A stretch of DNA of 64,000 bases from positions 1 to 64,000 of the forward strand of contig CAYOIZ010000029.1 of the NCBI GenBank assembly GCA_964404165.1, read 5' to 3'. The stretch comes from DASYLJ01 sp964404165 (GTDB lineage Bacteria; Desulfobacterota; Binatia; DP-6). The translations under genes were made by a program, and so were the position numbers. Shown here in pieces: positions 17,194 through 27,844 of the stretch; the stretch's first letter is position 1, and each line of letters opens with the position of its first letter. The notes beneath the pieces are model-generated. The model worked only from the letters and a program-made list of their open reading frames with translations. It was not told where the DNA came from and made no database searches.

Positions 17194-18552
17194 ATGACCG
17201 ACACGGCGAATCACTACCTCGGCGGCAACTTTGCTCCCGTCCACAACGAAGTGACCGCGTTCGATCTGCAGGTCGTGGGTCACATCCCTCCCGACCTGGA
17301 AGGGCGTTACCTGCGCAACGGGCCGAACCCCATCAGCGTGACGGACCCGGCCACGCACCACTGGTTCATCGGCAACGGCATGGTGCACGGCGTGCGGCTG
17401 CGCGGCGGGAAGGCGGAGTGGTACCGCAACCGGTGGGTGCGTACCGACGGCGTGCGCGAGCAGCTCGGCGAGCGCCCGAAGACCGACATCGTGCGCCCGC
17501 CGAACGACGTGGGGCCGAACACCAACGTCGGCGGCTGGGCCGGCACGACGTGGGCCATGGTCGAAGCCGGCGCGCAGCCCGTCGAGATGACCTACGACCT
17601 CGACTCCGTGGGCGTGAACGCCTTCTACGGCACGCTGCCCGGGGCGTTCAGCGCGCACCCGAAGTTCGACCCCGTCACGCGCGAGCTGCACGCCATGTGC
17701 TACGCCTGGCAGGACTGGCTCGACCACATCCAGTACGTCGTCGTCGGCGCCGACGGTCGGGTGACGAAGACGCTCGACATCCCGATGAACGGGATGGTGA
17801 TGCTGCACGATATGTCGCTCACGCGAAAGTACGCGGTGATCTTCGACCTGCCGGTGACGCTCGACCCCGAGCTGGCCATGGCGGGCCGCTTCCCGTTCCG
17901 GTGGAACCCCGCCTACGAGCCGCGCATCGGGCTCCTGCCGCGCGACGGCGGCGTCGACGACATCGTCTGGTGCGCCATCGAGCCCGGCTACGGCTACCAC
18001 CCGGTGAACGCGTACGACGCGCCGGACGGCACCGTCGTCATCGACATCTGTCGCTACGAGCGCATGTTCGACCGCGATATCGTCGGTCCCTTCGGCGACA
18101 ACCTGGCGACGCTCGACCGCTGGACCGTCGATCCGGTGGCGCGTCGTACCCGCACCGAGCGCATCGACGACCGCACCATGGAGTTTCCGCGCGTCGCCGG
18201 CTCGGTGTCGACGCAGCCGCATCGCTACGCCTATGTCGCCGGCGTCGGCGAGGGCTACGCCCCCGGACCGCTCTACAAGCACGACGTCCGCGCCGGCACG
18301 ATCACCGAGCACGACTACGGGCGCGGGCGCGGTACCGGCGAGGTCGACTTCGTCGCGCGTCCGAATGCGACGTCCGAGGACGACGGCTGGCTGCTGTCGT
18401 ACGTCTTCGATGCGACCCGCAACAAGAGCGACCTGGTGATCCTCGACGCGCTCGACCTGAAGGAGGTCGGCCGCGTGCTGCTGCCGCAGCGCGTGCCGTT
18501 CGGCTTCCACGGCAACTGGGTCGGCGATCGGACCGTGGCGCCGCCGGCCTAG
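17194..18552 (+). CDS. carotenoid oxygenase family protein (RPE65/lignostilbene dioxygenase type)
   Basis: 452 residues. The start is taken at the ATG immediately after the palindrome, giving MTDTANHYLGGNFAPVHNEV. The family's seven-bladed propeller is recognised from GHIPPDLEGRYLRNGPNP and the four iron-binding histidines in SAHPKF, MLHDMS, YGYHPVNA and FHGNW. It would cleave a conjugated double bond of a carotenoid, apocarotenoid or stilbene with O2. Length is normal. The TetR gene upstream and the operator at its start suggest induction by the substrate. The 3' end overlaps the convergent pyruvyl-transferase gene by four bases. Confidence 0.9.
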   Translation: MTDTANHYLGGNFAPVHNEVTAFDLQVVGHIPPDLEGRYLRNGPNPISVTDPATHHWFIGNGMVHGVRLRGGKAEWYRNRWVRTDGVREQLGERPKTDIVRPPNDVGPNTNVGGWAGTTWAMVEAGAQPVEMTYDLDSVGVNAFYGTLPGAFSAHPKFDPVTRELHAMCYAWQDWLDHIQYVVVGADGRVTKTLDIPMNGMVMLHDMSLTRKYAVIFDLPVTLDPELAMAGRFPFRWNPAYEPRIGLLPRDGGVDDIVWCAIEPGYGYHPVNAYDAPDGTVVIDICRYERMFDRDIVGPFGDNLATLDRWTVDPVARRTRTERIDDRTMEFPRVAGSVSTQPHRYAYVAGVGEGYAPGPLYKHDVRAGTITEHDYGRGRGTGEVDFVARPNATSEDDGWLLSYVFDATRNKSDLVILDALDLKEVGRVLLPQRVPFGFHGNWVGDRTVAPPA

Positions 18553-19559
18553 GAACGCACCAGGGCGCGCGCCTGGGCCAGCGCCTCGTCCGGCGACTCG
18601 GCCCAGTGCGCCGTCACGCTCGCGCCCGTGAACGTCTCGAACATGCTGCGCAGCTTGCCGTAGCTGTTGTCGAGCACGACGTGGGGGATGTCCTGCAGCA
18701 GCGCCAGGATGTGTCCGTGCAGGCGATCGGTCACCACCACCCGTCCGCGCGCGAGCAGCTGGCAGCCGCGCTCGACCCACCGCCGCGCGAGAGGCGCGAA
18801 CGTCAGGGCCAGCGCGCGGCGTGCCGTCGCCGTCGAGGCCTGATGCAGCCCGCGGTTCAGCGCCATCGCCGCACGGTCGTGCAGCGGCCAGACCGGCTCG
18901 TCGGCCACGTCGTCCAGCCAGTCGAGCACCTGCACGTCGGCAGCGCGCGGCGGCGCGTAGCCGGTCGATTCGACGTCGCCGCGCGCCAGCCACAGCACGT
19001 CGACGACCGGCGCCGCCGCGCGCGCCCGACTGCCGAGCGCGAACGCCATGTCGGGGCAGAGCTGCGTCGGCACCGCGAAGTGCGCGCGCGCCAGCGAGAG
19101 GCTCTGCGCCTCGCGTACGAGCAGGGTGAAGTCGGCGTGCGCCTCGCACAGGCGTCGCAGGCGATCGCGGTTCGCCGGCTCGCGGAACCACAGGCTCTGC
19201 GGCAGCTGGATGGTGCGATGGCTCGGGAAGTCGGCGAGCACCTGCTCGCGCGTCGTCGCCTGGTTGTGCGGGTAGAGATCGCCGAAGTTGCCGCCGCCGT
19301 GGAGCAGGATGGTGCCGTCGCGGCCGAGCGCGCGCGCCAGCTCGTCGCGGCGGTAGCTGCCCCACGACGCGCGATACACCACGCGCGCGCCGACCCGCGC
19401 CAGGCTGGCCAGCTCGCCGAGCCACAGCGCGGGGTCGCCGGCGTTGGCGTGGTTCGGGAAGTTCACCAGCGCGACACGTTCGCCGCCGCGCACGAGCGAG
19501 GCCATGACGCGGTCGATCTCCTCCGAGAGGGCCGCGACGAGCTGGCGGTCGGACGTCAT
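18549..19559 (-). CDS. polysaccharide pyruvyl transferase family protein
   Basis: 336 residues. The ATG overlaps the upstream stop (ATGA). Family landmarks are ALVNFPNHANAGDPALWLGE near residue 30, TILLHGGGNFGDLYP (the G-GN-GD loop), VTDRLHGHILALL and LDNSYGKLRSMFETF at the C-terminus. It would add a ketal pyruvate to a sugar of an exported polysaccharide, using phosphoenolpyruvate. It is the last gene of a five-gene minus-strand operon in which every junction overlaps by one to four bases, so it is translated together with the PP-loop proteins upstream. Confidence 0.85.
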   Translation of the reverse strand: MTSDRQLVAALSEEIDRVMASLVRGGERVALVNFPNHANAGDPALWLGELASLARVGARVVYRASWGSYRRDELARALGRDGTILLHGGGNFGDLYPHNQATTREQVLADFPSHRTIQLPQSLWFREPANRDRLRRLCEAHADFTLLVREAQSLSLARAHFAVPTQLCPDMAFALGSRARAAAPVVDVLWLARGDVESTGYAPPRAADVQVLDWLDDVADEPVWPLHDRAAMALNRGLHQASTATARRALALTFAPLARRWVERGCQLLARGRVVVTDRLHGHILALLQDIPHVVLDNSYGKLRSMFETFTGASVTAHWAESPDEALAQARALVRS

Positions 19560-20782
19560 GCTTCCGGGCGCAGCGTGCCGGGCAGCCGGTCGTGGATCGC
19601 GTGCCGCAGCCGCGCCGGCACCAGGCGTCGCACGACGCCGCCGGCGCGTCGGAGGTGCGCCAGCAGCCGGTCGGGCGGCACGCGCGCGAGCCGACGGCGC
19701 AGCAGGTCGACGGCGGGCCCGCGCGTGCCGCGTGCCTCGAGCTCGTTCCAGCAGGTGCGGAAGAGGTCGCGCACGCGGTCGAGCGACGGCATCGACAGGG
19801 CGGCCACGTGCGACGGCTCGAGCGGTCCGTCGAAGCAGGGCGGATCGGGCATGCCGGCGGCGAGGAAGTTGAGGCGCGTCATCACGCACTTCTCGCACCG
19901 CCCGCAGTTGCTCGCCGGATCGCTGCCCTGCCAGCACACCCGCAACCGGTCGAGCGCTTCGGGAAAGGGGGCGAGCGCCTCGATCTTGTCCGTCCGCCCC
20001 AATGCGCCGCCGTCGCTCACCAGCGTGAAGAACTCGTTCGAGGCGAGCGCGTCCAGCATGGGCGGATGCGAGATGCCGAAGCGCGGCGTGCCGTAGGGCG
20101 AGGCGGCCGACGCGAGCCCGACCGCGCACTGCTGCGAGAAGTTCGCCAACACACTGCCGAACAGCGGCAGCGCCGACTGCGGCCACGCGCGTCCGCCGAG
20201 CTGCATCGCGTTGGTCACCACCGGATAGAGCGGCAGGTCGAGCCAGCGTGCGAGCGGCTCGGCGCGCCGTCGCACGTCGTCGAAGCGATTGGCGCGCGTG
20301 AGGGGTATGTCGAACCCGAGCACGATCACCAGCCCGACGAGCCGATACGCGGCGTCGCCGACGAGACGCCGGGCGTGGCGCACGGCGGTGAACGTCGAGT
20401 CGAGCCCGCCGGAGAACGCCGCGATGGCGACGCCAGGATCATCCGGTGGGCGTGGTGCCGGTACGACGCGATCGGGAATGACGTTGATCGGGCGCCGGTA
20501 CCGCTCGGGCGAGAGCGCGTGCCGGATCGCGATCAGCTGCCCCATGTTGTGGAGACCGCCGCGACTCATCGGGCCGTGGACCACGAGGTCCTGCCCCAGC
20601 ATCGCCGCCCACTGCACGTGACCGCAGACGAACGAATCGAGCACGGGAGGCGCGGGGAGCGCCTCGGGCAGCCGCCACCAGATCTCCGCGCGCGGACCAT
20701 CGGGGCCGAGCGCGCCTTCGAAGACGAGGCGACGCTCGGTGGGGCCGTCGTCGAACCAGACGTGGATCGGCGGCGTGCTCAT
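19556..20782 (-). CDS. QueC-like PP-loop ATPase A
   Basis: 408 residues. The centre carries the PP-loop AAFSGGLDSTFTAVRHAR (about 122-140), the pyrophosphatase loop of QueC/ExsB-type adenylating enzymes. Further on, VCWQGSDPASNCGRCEKCVMTRLNF matches the four-cysteine zinc site of 7-cyano-7-deazaguanine synthase. The N-terminal 110 residues are an extra beta-rich domain ending VVHGPMSRGGLHNMGQL. No queuosine genes lie nearby, so this is probably an ATP-dependent amidation or activation enzyme for glycan or another small molecule. It belongs to a trio of paralogues in the window (also 20779 and 30814). Confidence 0.75.
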   Translation of the reverse strand: MSTPPIHVWFDDGPTERRLVFEGALGPDGPRAEIWWRLPEALPAPPVLDSFVCGHVQWAAMLGQDLVVHGPMSRGGLHNMGQLIAIRHALSPERYRRPINVIPDRVVPAPRPPDDPGVAIAAFSGGLDSTFTAVRHARRLVGDAAYRLVGLVIVLGFDIPLTRANRFDDVRRRAEPLARWLDLPLYPVVTNAMQLGGRAWPQSALPLFGSVLANFSQQCAVGLASAASPYGTPRFGISHPPMLDALASNEFFTLVSDGGALGRTDKIEALAPFPEALDRLRVCWQGSDPASNCGRCEKCVMTRLNFLAAGMPDPPCFDGPLEPSHVAALSMPSLDRVRDLFRTCWNELEARGTRGPAVDLLRRRLARVPPDRLLAHLRRAGGVVRRLVPARLRHAIHDRLPGTLRPEA

Positions 20783-21722
20783 CGCGGCCACGGCCGGCGC
20801 AGCCCCGTCGCCGACCCGAGCCAGCGCAGCGTGTCGCGCGCGTCGGTGACGAGGTGGTCGAGTGCCACGCGCGTTGCGAGCCGCCGGCGGCCGCGACCGC
20901 CGGGCCAGTCGGCGAGCGTCGCCTCGGCGTCGGCGGCGGCGATCGGATCGCGGAGTGCTGTGTGTCGCGCCGGCACGATCGCGGCGGCGAGGGCAGGGTG
21001 CCGCCGGATGTCCGCCCACATCCGCGGTGGTGACGTGGTGCCGCCGTCGGCGCGCACGACGAAGCCGTCGCCGCAGAGCAGGTCGGGCAGGACGGGCTCG
21101 GGGCGCGGGTATCGCTGTTGCGCGGTGAACAGCCAGCGTCGCGCATGCAGGCCCACCGCGCAGCCACCACCCGCGGCGTGCAGCGCGGCGGCGACGATCG
21201 GGAGCACGCCGATCTCGGCATCGACGAGTCCCTCGGCGACGGCATTCGTGCGCACGACGATCGACGGCACGTCGAACGCCGGCAGCGTCACGTCGGGGCC
21301 GAGCCCGGCGACGTGCATCACGGCGCGCACCGTGAACGGGAACGGGACGAGCGCGTCCATGTGCCGCACCAGCGTGTGCGCCGACCGCAGACCGCCCGAC
21401 CAGGCGACGATCGCGGTGTGGTCGGTGGCTAGGCGGCGTCCGTCCACCACCGTCGTCGCCTCGATTCGTACGCGGTGGAAGCGATCAGGCCCCCAGCTCG
21501 CCCACGCCTCGGCGTACTCCGTCAGGTTCCGCACCGCACCGCGCGTCATCGGGCCGCGCACCTGAAACGTCCCGCCGATGCGCATCACCGCCGGCAGCAT
21601 GCCGGCGACCATGCCGTCGACGACGTCCGGCACGTCGCCGTCGTGTGCCAGCTCCAGTGTGGAGACCCGTCCGTCCGCGCGCTCGAGCACGCCACGCAGT
21701 CCGTGCACGCTGAGCACGGAGG

Positions 21723-21726
<4 letters not shown>
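20779..21726 (-). CDS. QueC-like PP-loop paralogue B, degenerate active site
   Basis: 315 residues from a GTG overlapping the ABC gene's stop (GTGA). It shares the N-terminal module with protein A: VRGPMTRGAVRNLTEYAEAWASW aligns with VHGPMSRGGLHNM. The PP-loop is altered to AIVAWSGGLRSAHTLVRH, with Arg in place of the conserved Asp of SGG-x-DS. The zinc-binding cysteine cluster is absent, and the C-terminus is Arg-rich. It is therefore probably inactive as an ATPase and could be a partner or scaffold for A, whose ATG overlaps its own stop. Confidence 0.65.
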
Positions 21727-22753
<1,027 letters not shown>

Positions 22754-22754
<1 letters not shown>

Positions 22755-24250
22755 CAGTCGAAGAAGTGCTCGGCGGCGATCACCGGCAGCGCGCGCGCGA
22801 CGATGGGGTCGGCGGCGAACCGGCGCTGCACGCAGCCGTCGCAGAGGTGGTTCGCCAGGGCGATGAACGTCATCGCCTGGTCGAGCGTGAGATAGCTCTG
22901 CGCCACGTCGCCGGTGACCGGATCGACGGCGTCGTAGAAGCCCCAGTCGCCGTACGCGGGAAACCGTGTTGCCAGCGTACGCAGGTTGGCGAGCGCCGCG
23001 TCGGGCGCGACGGCGGTGGCCAGCGCCGATGCGTGCGGCGTCACCGCGCCGCCCGGGTAGCCGAGCATGCCGAGCGCGCGCACGCCGTACTCGCCGTAGC
23101 CCGCTCCGTCGGGGCGCAGGCTGGGCGAGATGCCCCAGATCGGGTCACGCTGTTGCACGGCCACGTGCGCGCGATCGTTGGCCCCGAGGCTCGCCGGCGC
23201 CAGGCGCAGCTCGTCGAGCACCAGCGTCGGCATCAGGGCCTCGAACATGCTGCCGCCCCACGACGGCACGTACTCGACGTCACCGGACACGTAGTGACCG
23301 CCGAAGAAGGTGCTGCCGAGGACGGTCTTCTGCGTGCGGTCGTGCGGTACCTGTGTCTGCCAGTCGCAGGCGGCAGGGAACGTGCGCGTCATCCGGAACC
23401 AGTGCGACGGCGGTGCCACGCCCATTCCCATCGCCAGCACGCTCCCGAGGCGCGATTCCGCGTACAGCACGCCGTAGTGATAGCGCGACGGACCGGGGGG
23501 CTGCACCCACCAGCCGTGGTACATGAGCCCGGCGGCGGGATCGTAGAAGCGCGACCAGTCGCCGCGCTCGATCAGCGCCGTCAGGCGCGGCGCCACCTCG
23601 GGGAACGTCTGTCGCGCGACGATCAGTCCCGCGGTGAGCCACGCCGTGTCGACGAACGACAGCAGGTTGCTGGTGCGCTCGAGCGACGTGGTGTCGTAGT
23701 AGTTGAAGAAGAGGCCGTCGTGCGACTCGAGCCGCTCGAGCGTGTCGAGGATACCGCCGAGTCGCACCACCGCGTCCCGACGGTCGACGAGGCCGAGGTC
23801 GCTCGCCCCGGCGAGTGCCGTGATCCACAGCCCCACCGTCGTGACGTTGGTATAGTCGCCGACCGGCGGGGTGGCCGGATCGCGGGGCGCCAGATGGATG
23901 TGGTCGACGGGCAGGTGGTGCTCCCGGTCCATGAGCCCTTCGAGCCCGCGCCAGGTGTCCGTCGCGACGCGGCGTGCGAAGGCCGTCGGCTCGGTGGGCA
24001 GGGGGCGGACGGGCCTGCTGGACGGCCACCCGGCGAGCCGCTCGCGGACGAGTGGCCGCGCCGCCAGCTCGCCGCCGACCGACGCCTCCCACGCACGCTT
24101 CCGAACCGGCTCGACGACGACGGTCGCGGCGGGCTCGGCGATGCCGCCCACCACGTGGCCAACCGAACAGGTCGTGTCGCCCGGCGGTAATGATGTTGCG
24201 CCGCACCCGGCGAGGAGGACGAGGGCCAGGACGGCGCGCGCGGTGGGCAT
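22754..24250 (-). CDS. lipoprotein with glycoamylase-like (DUF3131-type) domain
   Basis: 498 residues with a lipoprotein signal (VLALVLLAGC, cysteine at 16). The rest resembles the (alpha/alpha)6 barrel of glycoamylase-like and DUF3131 proteins: DTWRGLEGLMDREHHLPVDH, VGLWITALAGASDLGL, FVDTAWLTAGLI, SWGGSMFEALMPTLVLDE and a C-terminal SYLTLDQAMTFIALANHL. Such proteins cut beta-1,2- or other glucans. It is the first gene of the operon with the MalK-like ATPase, two PP-loop proteins and pyruvyl transferase, and its stop shares one base with the next start. Confidence 0.75.
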
Positions 24251-24490
24251 CGGGTGCGATGCTGTTGGCAGAACTCGTGCGACCCGTAAAGCGCGTGCGC
24301 GGAATCGCCCTTTTCGCCCAAAATTGAGGCAACGACCGTCTCACCCCTCGACAGACCCAGGTCGGATGGGCCAGTACTGCCGCTCAATGCCTAGGCATCG
24401 GGGCGTGCGATTTGCCCGTTTTCGGGGCAGCGTCCCGGGACGCACGGGGGCCTGCCCTTGATATTCCTGACCATTGCCGCGCTGCGACGA

Positions 24491-24508
24491 GCGGCATGGT
24501 GTTTGCCT
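24491..24508 (+). promoter_or_regulatory. sigma-54-type promoter upstream of glnN
   Basis: GCGGCATGGTGTTTGCCT has GG and GC exactly ten bases apart plus the TTGC element, close to the -24/-12 consensus. It lies about 60 bases before the glutamine synthetase start, which is sensible for a nitrogen-controlled gene. The rest of 24251-24566 holds no gene I can support. Confidence 0.5.
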
Positions 24509-24566
24509 TTATCTCCCTGTCTGCGGCCGGAGGTCCGGCCGGCCACGAACGAGAAGGAGCAATAGC

Positions 24567-26750
24567 GTGAGCGGAACTGCGGAACGTCTCTCGGCCATCG
24601 AGGCCGTCACCACGTACAAGCCGATCTCGGAGCCCTTGGATTTCTCCAAGATGCAGATCGGCGAGTTCTTTGCGTCGAACGTGTTCAGCCGGGCGGTCAT
24701 GAAGCAGCGCCTGCCAAAGCCGGTCTTCCAGTCGGTGATGAAGACCATCGACGAGGGAAGCCTGCTGGACCCGTCGGTTGCCGATGTCGTGGCGTCGGCC
24801 ATGAAGGACTGGGCCATCGAGAAGGGCGCCACGCACTACGCGCACGTCTTCTTCCCGCTGACGGGCCTCACCGCCGAGAAGCACGACAGCTTCCTCTCGC
24901 CCGACGGCCAGGGCGGGGCCCTGGTCGAGTTCGCCGGCAAGACCCTGATCCAGGGCGAGCCCGACGCCTCGAGCTTCCCGAACGGCGGCATCCGCTCCAC
25001 CTTCGAGGCGCGTGGCTACACTGCCTGGGACGTCACCAGCCCGGCCTACATCCTCGAGAACCCGAACGGCACCACGCTCTGCATCCCGACCGCGTTCGTG
25101 TCGTGGACGGGCGAGGCGCTCGACAAGAAGACGCCGCTGCTGCGCTCCGGCCAGGCCCTCAACAAGCAGGCGCAGCGCGTGCTCAAGGTCTTCGGTCACG
25201 AGAAGACCAGCACCGTCGTGTCGTATGCCGGCGCCGAGCAGGAGTACTTCCTGATCGACCGGCACTTCTTCTTCTCGCGTCCCGACCTGATCGCCACCGG
25301 CCGCACGCTCTTCGGCGCGCCGCCGCCCAAGGGGCAGGAGTTCGAGGACCAGTACTTCGGCGCCATTCCCGAGCGCGTGCTGGCCTTCATGCTCGAGTGC
25401 GAGCGCGAGCTCTACAAGCTCGGCATCCCGGTGAAGACGCGCCACAACGAGGTGGCACCGGGGCAGTACGAGGTGGCGCCGGTGTTCGAGGCGGCCAACC
25501 TTGCCGCCGACCACCAGCAGCTCCTGATGGTCACGCTCCGTCGCGTGGCCGAGAAGTACGGCATGAGCTGCCTGTTCCACGAGAAGCCGTTCGCCGGCGT
25601 CAACGGCTCGGGCAAGCACGTCAACTTCTCGCTCGGCAACTCGACGCAGGGCAACCTGCTCGATCCGGGCGATACGCCGCACGAGAACGCGCAGTTCCTC
25701 GTCTTCTGCGCCGCCGTCATCCGCGCCGTCGACAAGTTCGCTCCGCTGCTGCGCGCGGTCGTCGCGTCGGCGGCGAACGATCACCGCCTCGGCGCCAACG
25801 AGGCCCCGCCGGCGATCATCTCCATCTTCCTCGGCGAGCAGCTCACCGACGTCTTCGAGCAGATCGCCCAGGGTGCCGCCAAAACCTCGAAGGCGAAGAG
25901 CACCCTGACGATCGGCGCCGACACGCTGCCGACGCTCCCGAAGGACGCCGGCGACCGGAACCGCACCAGCCCGTTCGCCTTCTGCGGCAACCGCTTCGAG
26001 TTCCGCGCCGTCGGCGGCGGCCAGTCCATCGCCGGGCCGATGGTGGCCATCAACACCATCCTCTCCGACTCGCTCGACTACGTCGCCACCAAGCTCGAGG
26101 ACGCGGTGAAGAAGGACCCGGACGGCCTCAACGCCGCCGTGCAGTCGTTGCTCAACACGATCATCAAGGAGCACGGCCGCGTGATCTTCAACGGCGACGG
26201 CTACAACCAGTCCTGGCACGACGAGGCCGCGAAGCGCGGCCTGGCGAACCTGCGCACCTCGGTCGAGGCGCTCCCCGTCCTCACCTCGCCCGACGTCGTG
26301 GCGATCTTCGAGCGCTACGGCGTGCTCAGCAAGCGCGAGCTCGAGAGCCGCGAAGAGGTGTACCTCGAGCAGTACGTCAAGAGCATCGCCACCGAGGCGC
26401 GCACGGCCATCGAGATGGCGCGCACCATCATCTTCCCGGCGGCGATCCGCTATCAGGGCCAGCTGGCCGGCACCTGTGCCAGCCTGAAGGCCGTCGGCTA
26501 CACCTTCGACACCAACACCCTCGACAAGATCACGGCGTTGGTGAAGGAGCTGCAGGACGGCATCGCCGTCCTCGAAACCGAGCTGCACGTGCACGACTTC
26601 TCGAACACGCTCGGGCACGCCAAGCACTCCTGCGACAAGATCCTTCCCGCGATGCTCGCGGTGCGGAAGTCCGCCGACGAGCTCGAGGGCATGGTTGCCG
26701 ACGACCTCTGGTCGCTGGCCACCTACCAGGAGATGCTCTTCATCAAGTGA
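24567..26750 (+). CDS. glnN: type III glutamine synthetase
   Basis: 727 residues, the usual size of GSIII, from a GTG with GAAGGAGC seven bases upstream. It condenses ammonium and glutamate with ATP in the cytosol. Family features are the N-terminal AKHDSFLSPDG block (near 105), the catalytic region EVAPGQYEVAPVFEAANLAADHQ, the HEKPFAGVNGSGKHVNFSLG nucleotide segment (near 345), and NRTSPFAFCGNRFEFRAVG. It stands alone between a divergent operon and a convergent gene. A sigma-54-like promoter upstream and paired hairpins downstream suggest a single transcript under nitrogen control. Confidence 0.95.
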   Translation: MSGTAERLSAIEAVTTYKPISEPLDFSKMQIGEFFASNVFSRAVMKQRLPKPVFQSVMKTIDEGSLLDPSVADVVASAMKDWAIEKGATHYAHVFFPLTGLTAEKHDSFLSPDGQGGALVEFAGKTLIQGEPDASSFPNGGIRSTFEARGYTAWDVTSPAYILENPNGTTLCIPTAFVSWTGEALDKKTPLLRSGQALNKQAQRVLKVFGHEKTSTVVSYAGAEQEYFLIDRHFFFSRPDLIATGRTLFGAPPPKGQEFEDQYFGAIPERVLAFMLECERELYKLGIPVKTRHNEVAPGQYEVAPVFEAANLAADHQQLLMVTLRRVAEKYGMSCLFHEKPFAGVNGSGKHVNFSLGNSTQGNLLDPGDTPHENAQFLVFCAAVIRAVDKFAPLLRAVVASAANDHRLGANEAPPAIISIFLGEQLTDVFEQIAQGAAKTSKAKSTLTIGADTLPTLPKDAGDRNRTSPFAFCGNRFEFRAVGGGQSIAGPMVAINTILSDSLDYVATKLEDAVKKDPDGLNAAVQSLLNTIIKEHGRVIFNGDGYNQSWHDEAAKRGLANLRTSVEALPVLTSPDVVAIFERYGVLSKRELESREEVYLEQYVKSIATEARTAIEMARTIIFPAAIRYQGQLAGTCASLKAVGYTFDTNTLDKITALVKELQDGIAVLETELHVHDFSNTLGHAKHSCDKILPAMLAVRKSADELEGMVADDLWSLATYQEMLFIK

Positions 26751-26760
26751 GCTCCGGTGT

Positions 26761-26798
26761 GGGGCCCGCGATCGTCGATCCCGGCGGTCGCGGGCTCC
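26761..26798 (+). terminator. hairpin after glnN
   Basis: GCCCGCGA (26764-26771) pairs with TCGCGGGC (26788-26795), extendable by three more pairs to GGG/TCC. There is no T-run, so it would be a weak intrinsic or Rho-assisted terminator. Confidence 0.5.
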
Positions 26799-26805
26799 GC
26801 CCCTC

Positions 26806-26827
26806 CGGCTACGTCACGACGTAGCCG
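26806..26827. terminator. perfect 9-bp hairpin between convergent genes
   Basis: CGGCTACGT-cacg-ACGTAGCCG lies at the meeting point of glnN and the leftward dehydrogenase gene and includes the latter's stop codon. It is symmetrical, so it can act on both transcripts. Confidence 0.5.
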
Positions 26828-27801
26828 AGCCCCTTGTCGACCACGTTGACGAGCGGCGCCCCCCGCAGCCAGCGGTCGAGGTTGTCCTCGAACATGGCGA
26901 TGACGCGGGCGAAGAAGTCGGGCCGGTAGCCCGACACGTGCGGCGTCACGAGCACGTTTTCGAGGTCCCAGTAGGGGCTCTCCGGCGGCAGCGGCTCGTC
27001 ACGGAAGACGTCGATGCCAGCGGCGGCGACGGCGCCCGAGCGTAGTGCCGCCACCAGCGCGTCGTCAACGACGAGCTCGCCACGACCGACGTTGACGAAG
27101 ATCGTGCTCGACCGCATGGCCGCGATGGCGGCGGCGTCGATCATGTCGTGCGTCTCGGCGGTGAGCGGCGCCGCCAGCACGACGAAGTCGGCCCAGGCGA
27201 GCAGCGCGTGCAGGCCGTCGGGGCCGACGACCGCTTCCGCGCCCGGTACCGGATGCTCGGGCCGGCGACGGAGCACGCGGACGCGCATGTCGAGCGCCGC
27301 GCCGAGGCGGGCGACGCCGAGGCCGATGGCGCCGGCGCCGATAACGGCGAGCGCGCTGCCGGCGAGCTCGCGGATGCCGCCGGTGGCGGCGATGACGGCG
27401 AACCGGTTCCACTCCCGTGCCTGCTGCAGTCGCTGCGCGACGTGGAGGTTGCGCCCGAGCGCCAGCATCAGCGCCAGCGAGTGCTCCGGGATGTTGACGG
27501 CGTGCAGCCCGGCGGCGTTCGTCAGCACCACGTCGCTCGCGACCAGCGCGGGAAAGAGGTTGGCCTCGACGCCGGCGGACGCGGAATGGACCCAGCGCAG
27601 CTTCGGTGCCAGCGCGAAGGCCTCGGGCGGGAAGTGGAAGCCGGCGTAGACGTCGGCGTCGGCCAGGGCCGCGGGCAGCGTGTCGTCGTCCTCGACCGAG
27701 ACGAACGTGACGTCGGGGAATCGCGCGCGCAGTCGGGCCAGGTCCGCGTCGGCGATCGACCAGCGGACCTCCTTCAGGCGGTAGTGGAGGACGACCTGCA
27801 T
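26809..27801 (-). CDS. D-2-hydroxyacid dehydrogenase (NAD-dependent)
   Basis: 330 residues, typical length. The Rossmann motif ALAVIGAGAIGLGVARLG lies near residue 155. The catalytic set is present: Arg in NVGRGELVVDD, Glu in VFRDEPLPPESPYW and His in VTPHVSGYRPDF. It reduces a 2-keto acid or oxidises a D-2-hydroxy acid; the substrate is not evident, and the divergent N-terminal domain resembles glyoxylate/hydroxypyruvate reductase A-like members. It is convergent with glnN and divergent from the GFA gene with a 43-base gap that must hold both promoters. Confidence 0.9.
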   Translation of the reverse strand: MQVVLHYRLKEVRWSIADADLARLRARFPDVTFVSVEDDDTLPAALADADVYAGFHFPPEAFALAPKLRWVHSASAGVEANLFPALVASDVVLTNAAGLHAVNIPEHSLALMLALGRNLHVAQRLQQAREWNRFAVIAATGGIRELAGSALAVIGAGAIGLGVARLGAALDMRVRVLRRRPEHPVPGAEAVVGPDGLHALLAWADFVVLAAPLTAETHDMIDAAAIAAMRSSTIFVNVGRGELVVDDALVAALRSGAVAAAGIDVFRDEPLPPESPYWDLENVLVTPHVSGYRPDFFARVIAMFEDNLDRWLRGAPLVNVVDKGLGYVVT

Positions 27802-27844
27802 GCGGCGTCATTGACCCGTCCCGGCGGCCACGGCAAGCAGAGCC

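Noticed and set aside
17188..20096. Very long open frames (745 codons minus, 892 codons plus) across the oxygenase, pyruvyl transferase and PP-loop genes
   Set aside because: They overlap well-recognised genes, are Arg/Ala/Asp-rich and show no motif.
24384..26627. 747-codon frame antisense to glnN and a 573-codon frame in its +1 phase
   Set aside because: Shadows of the strongly conserved glutamine synthetase.
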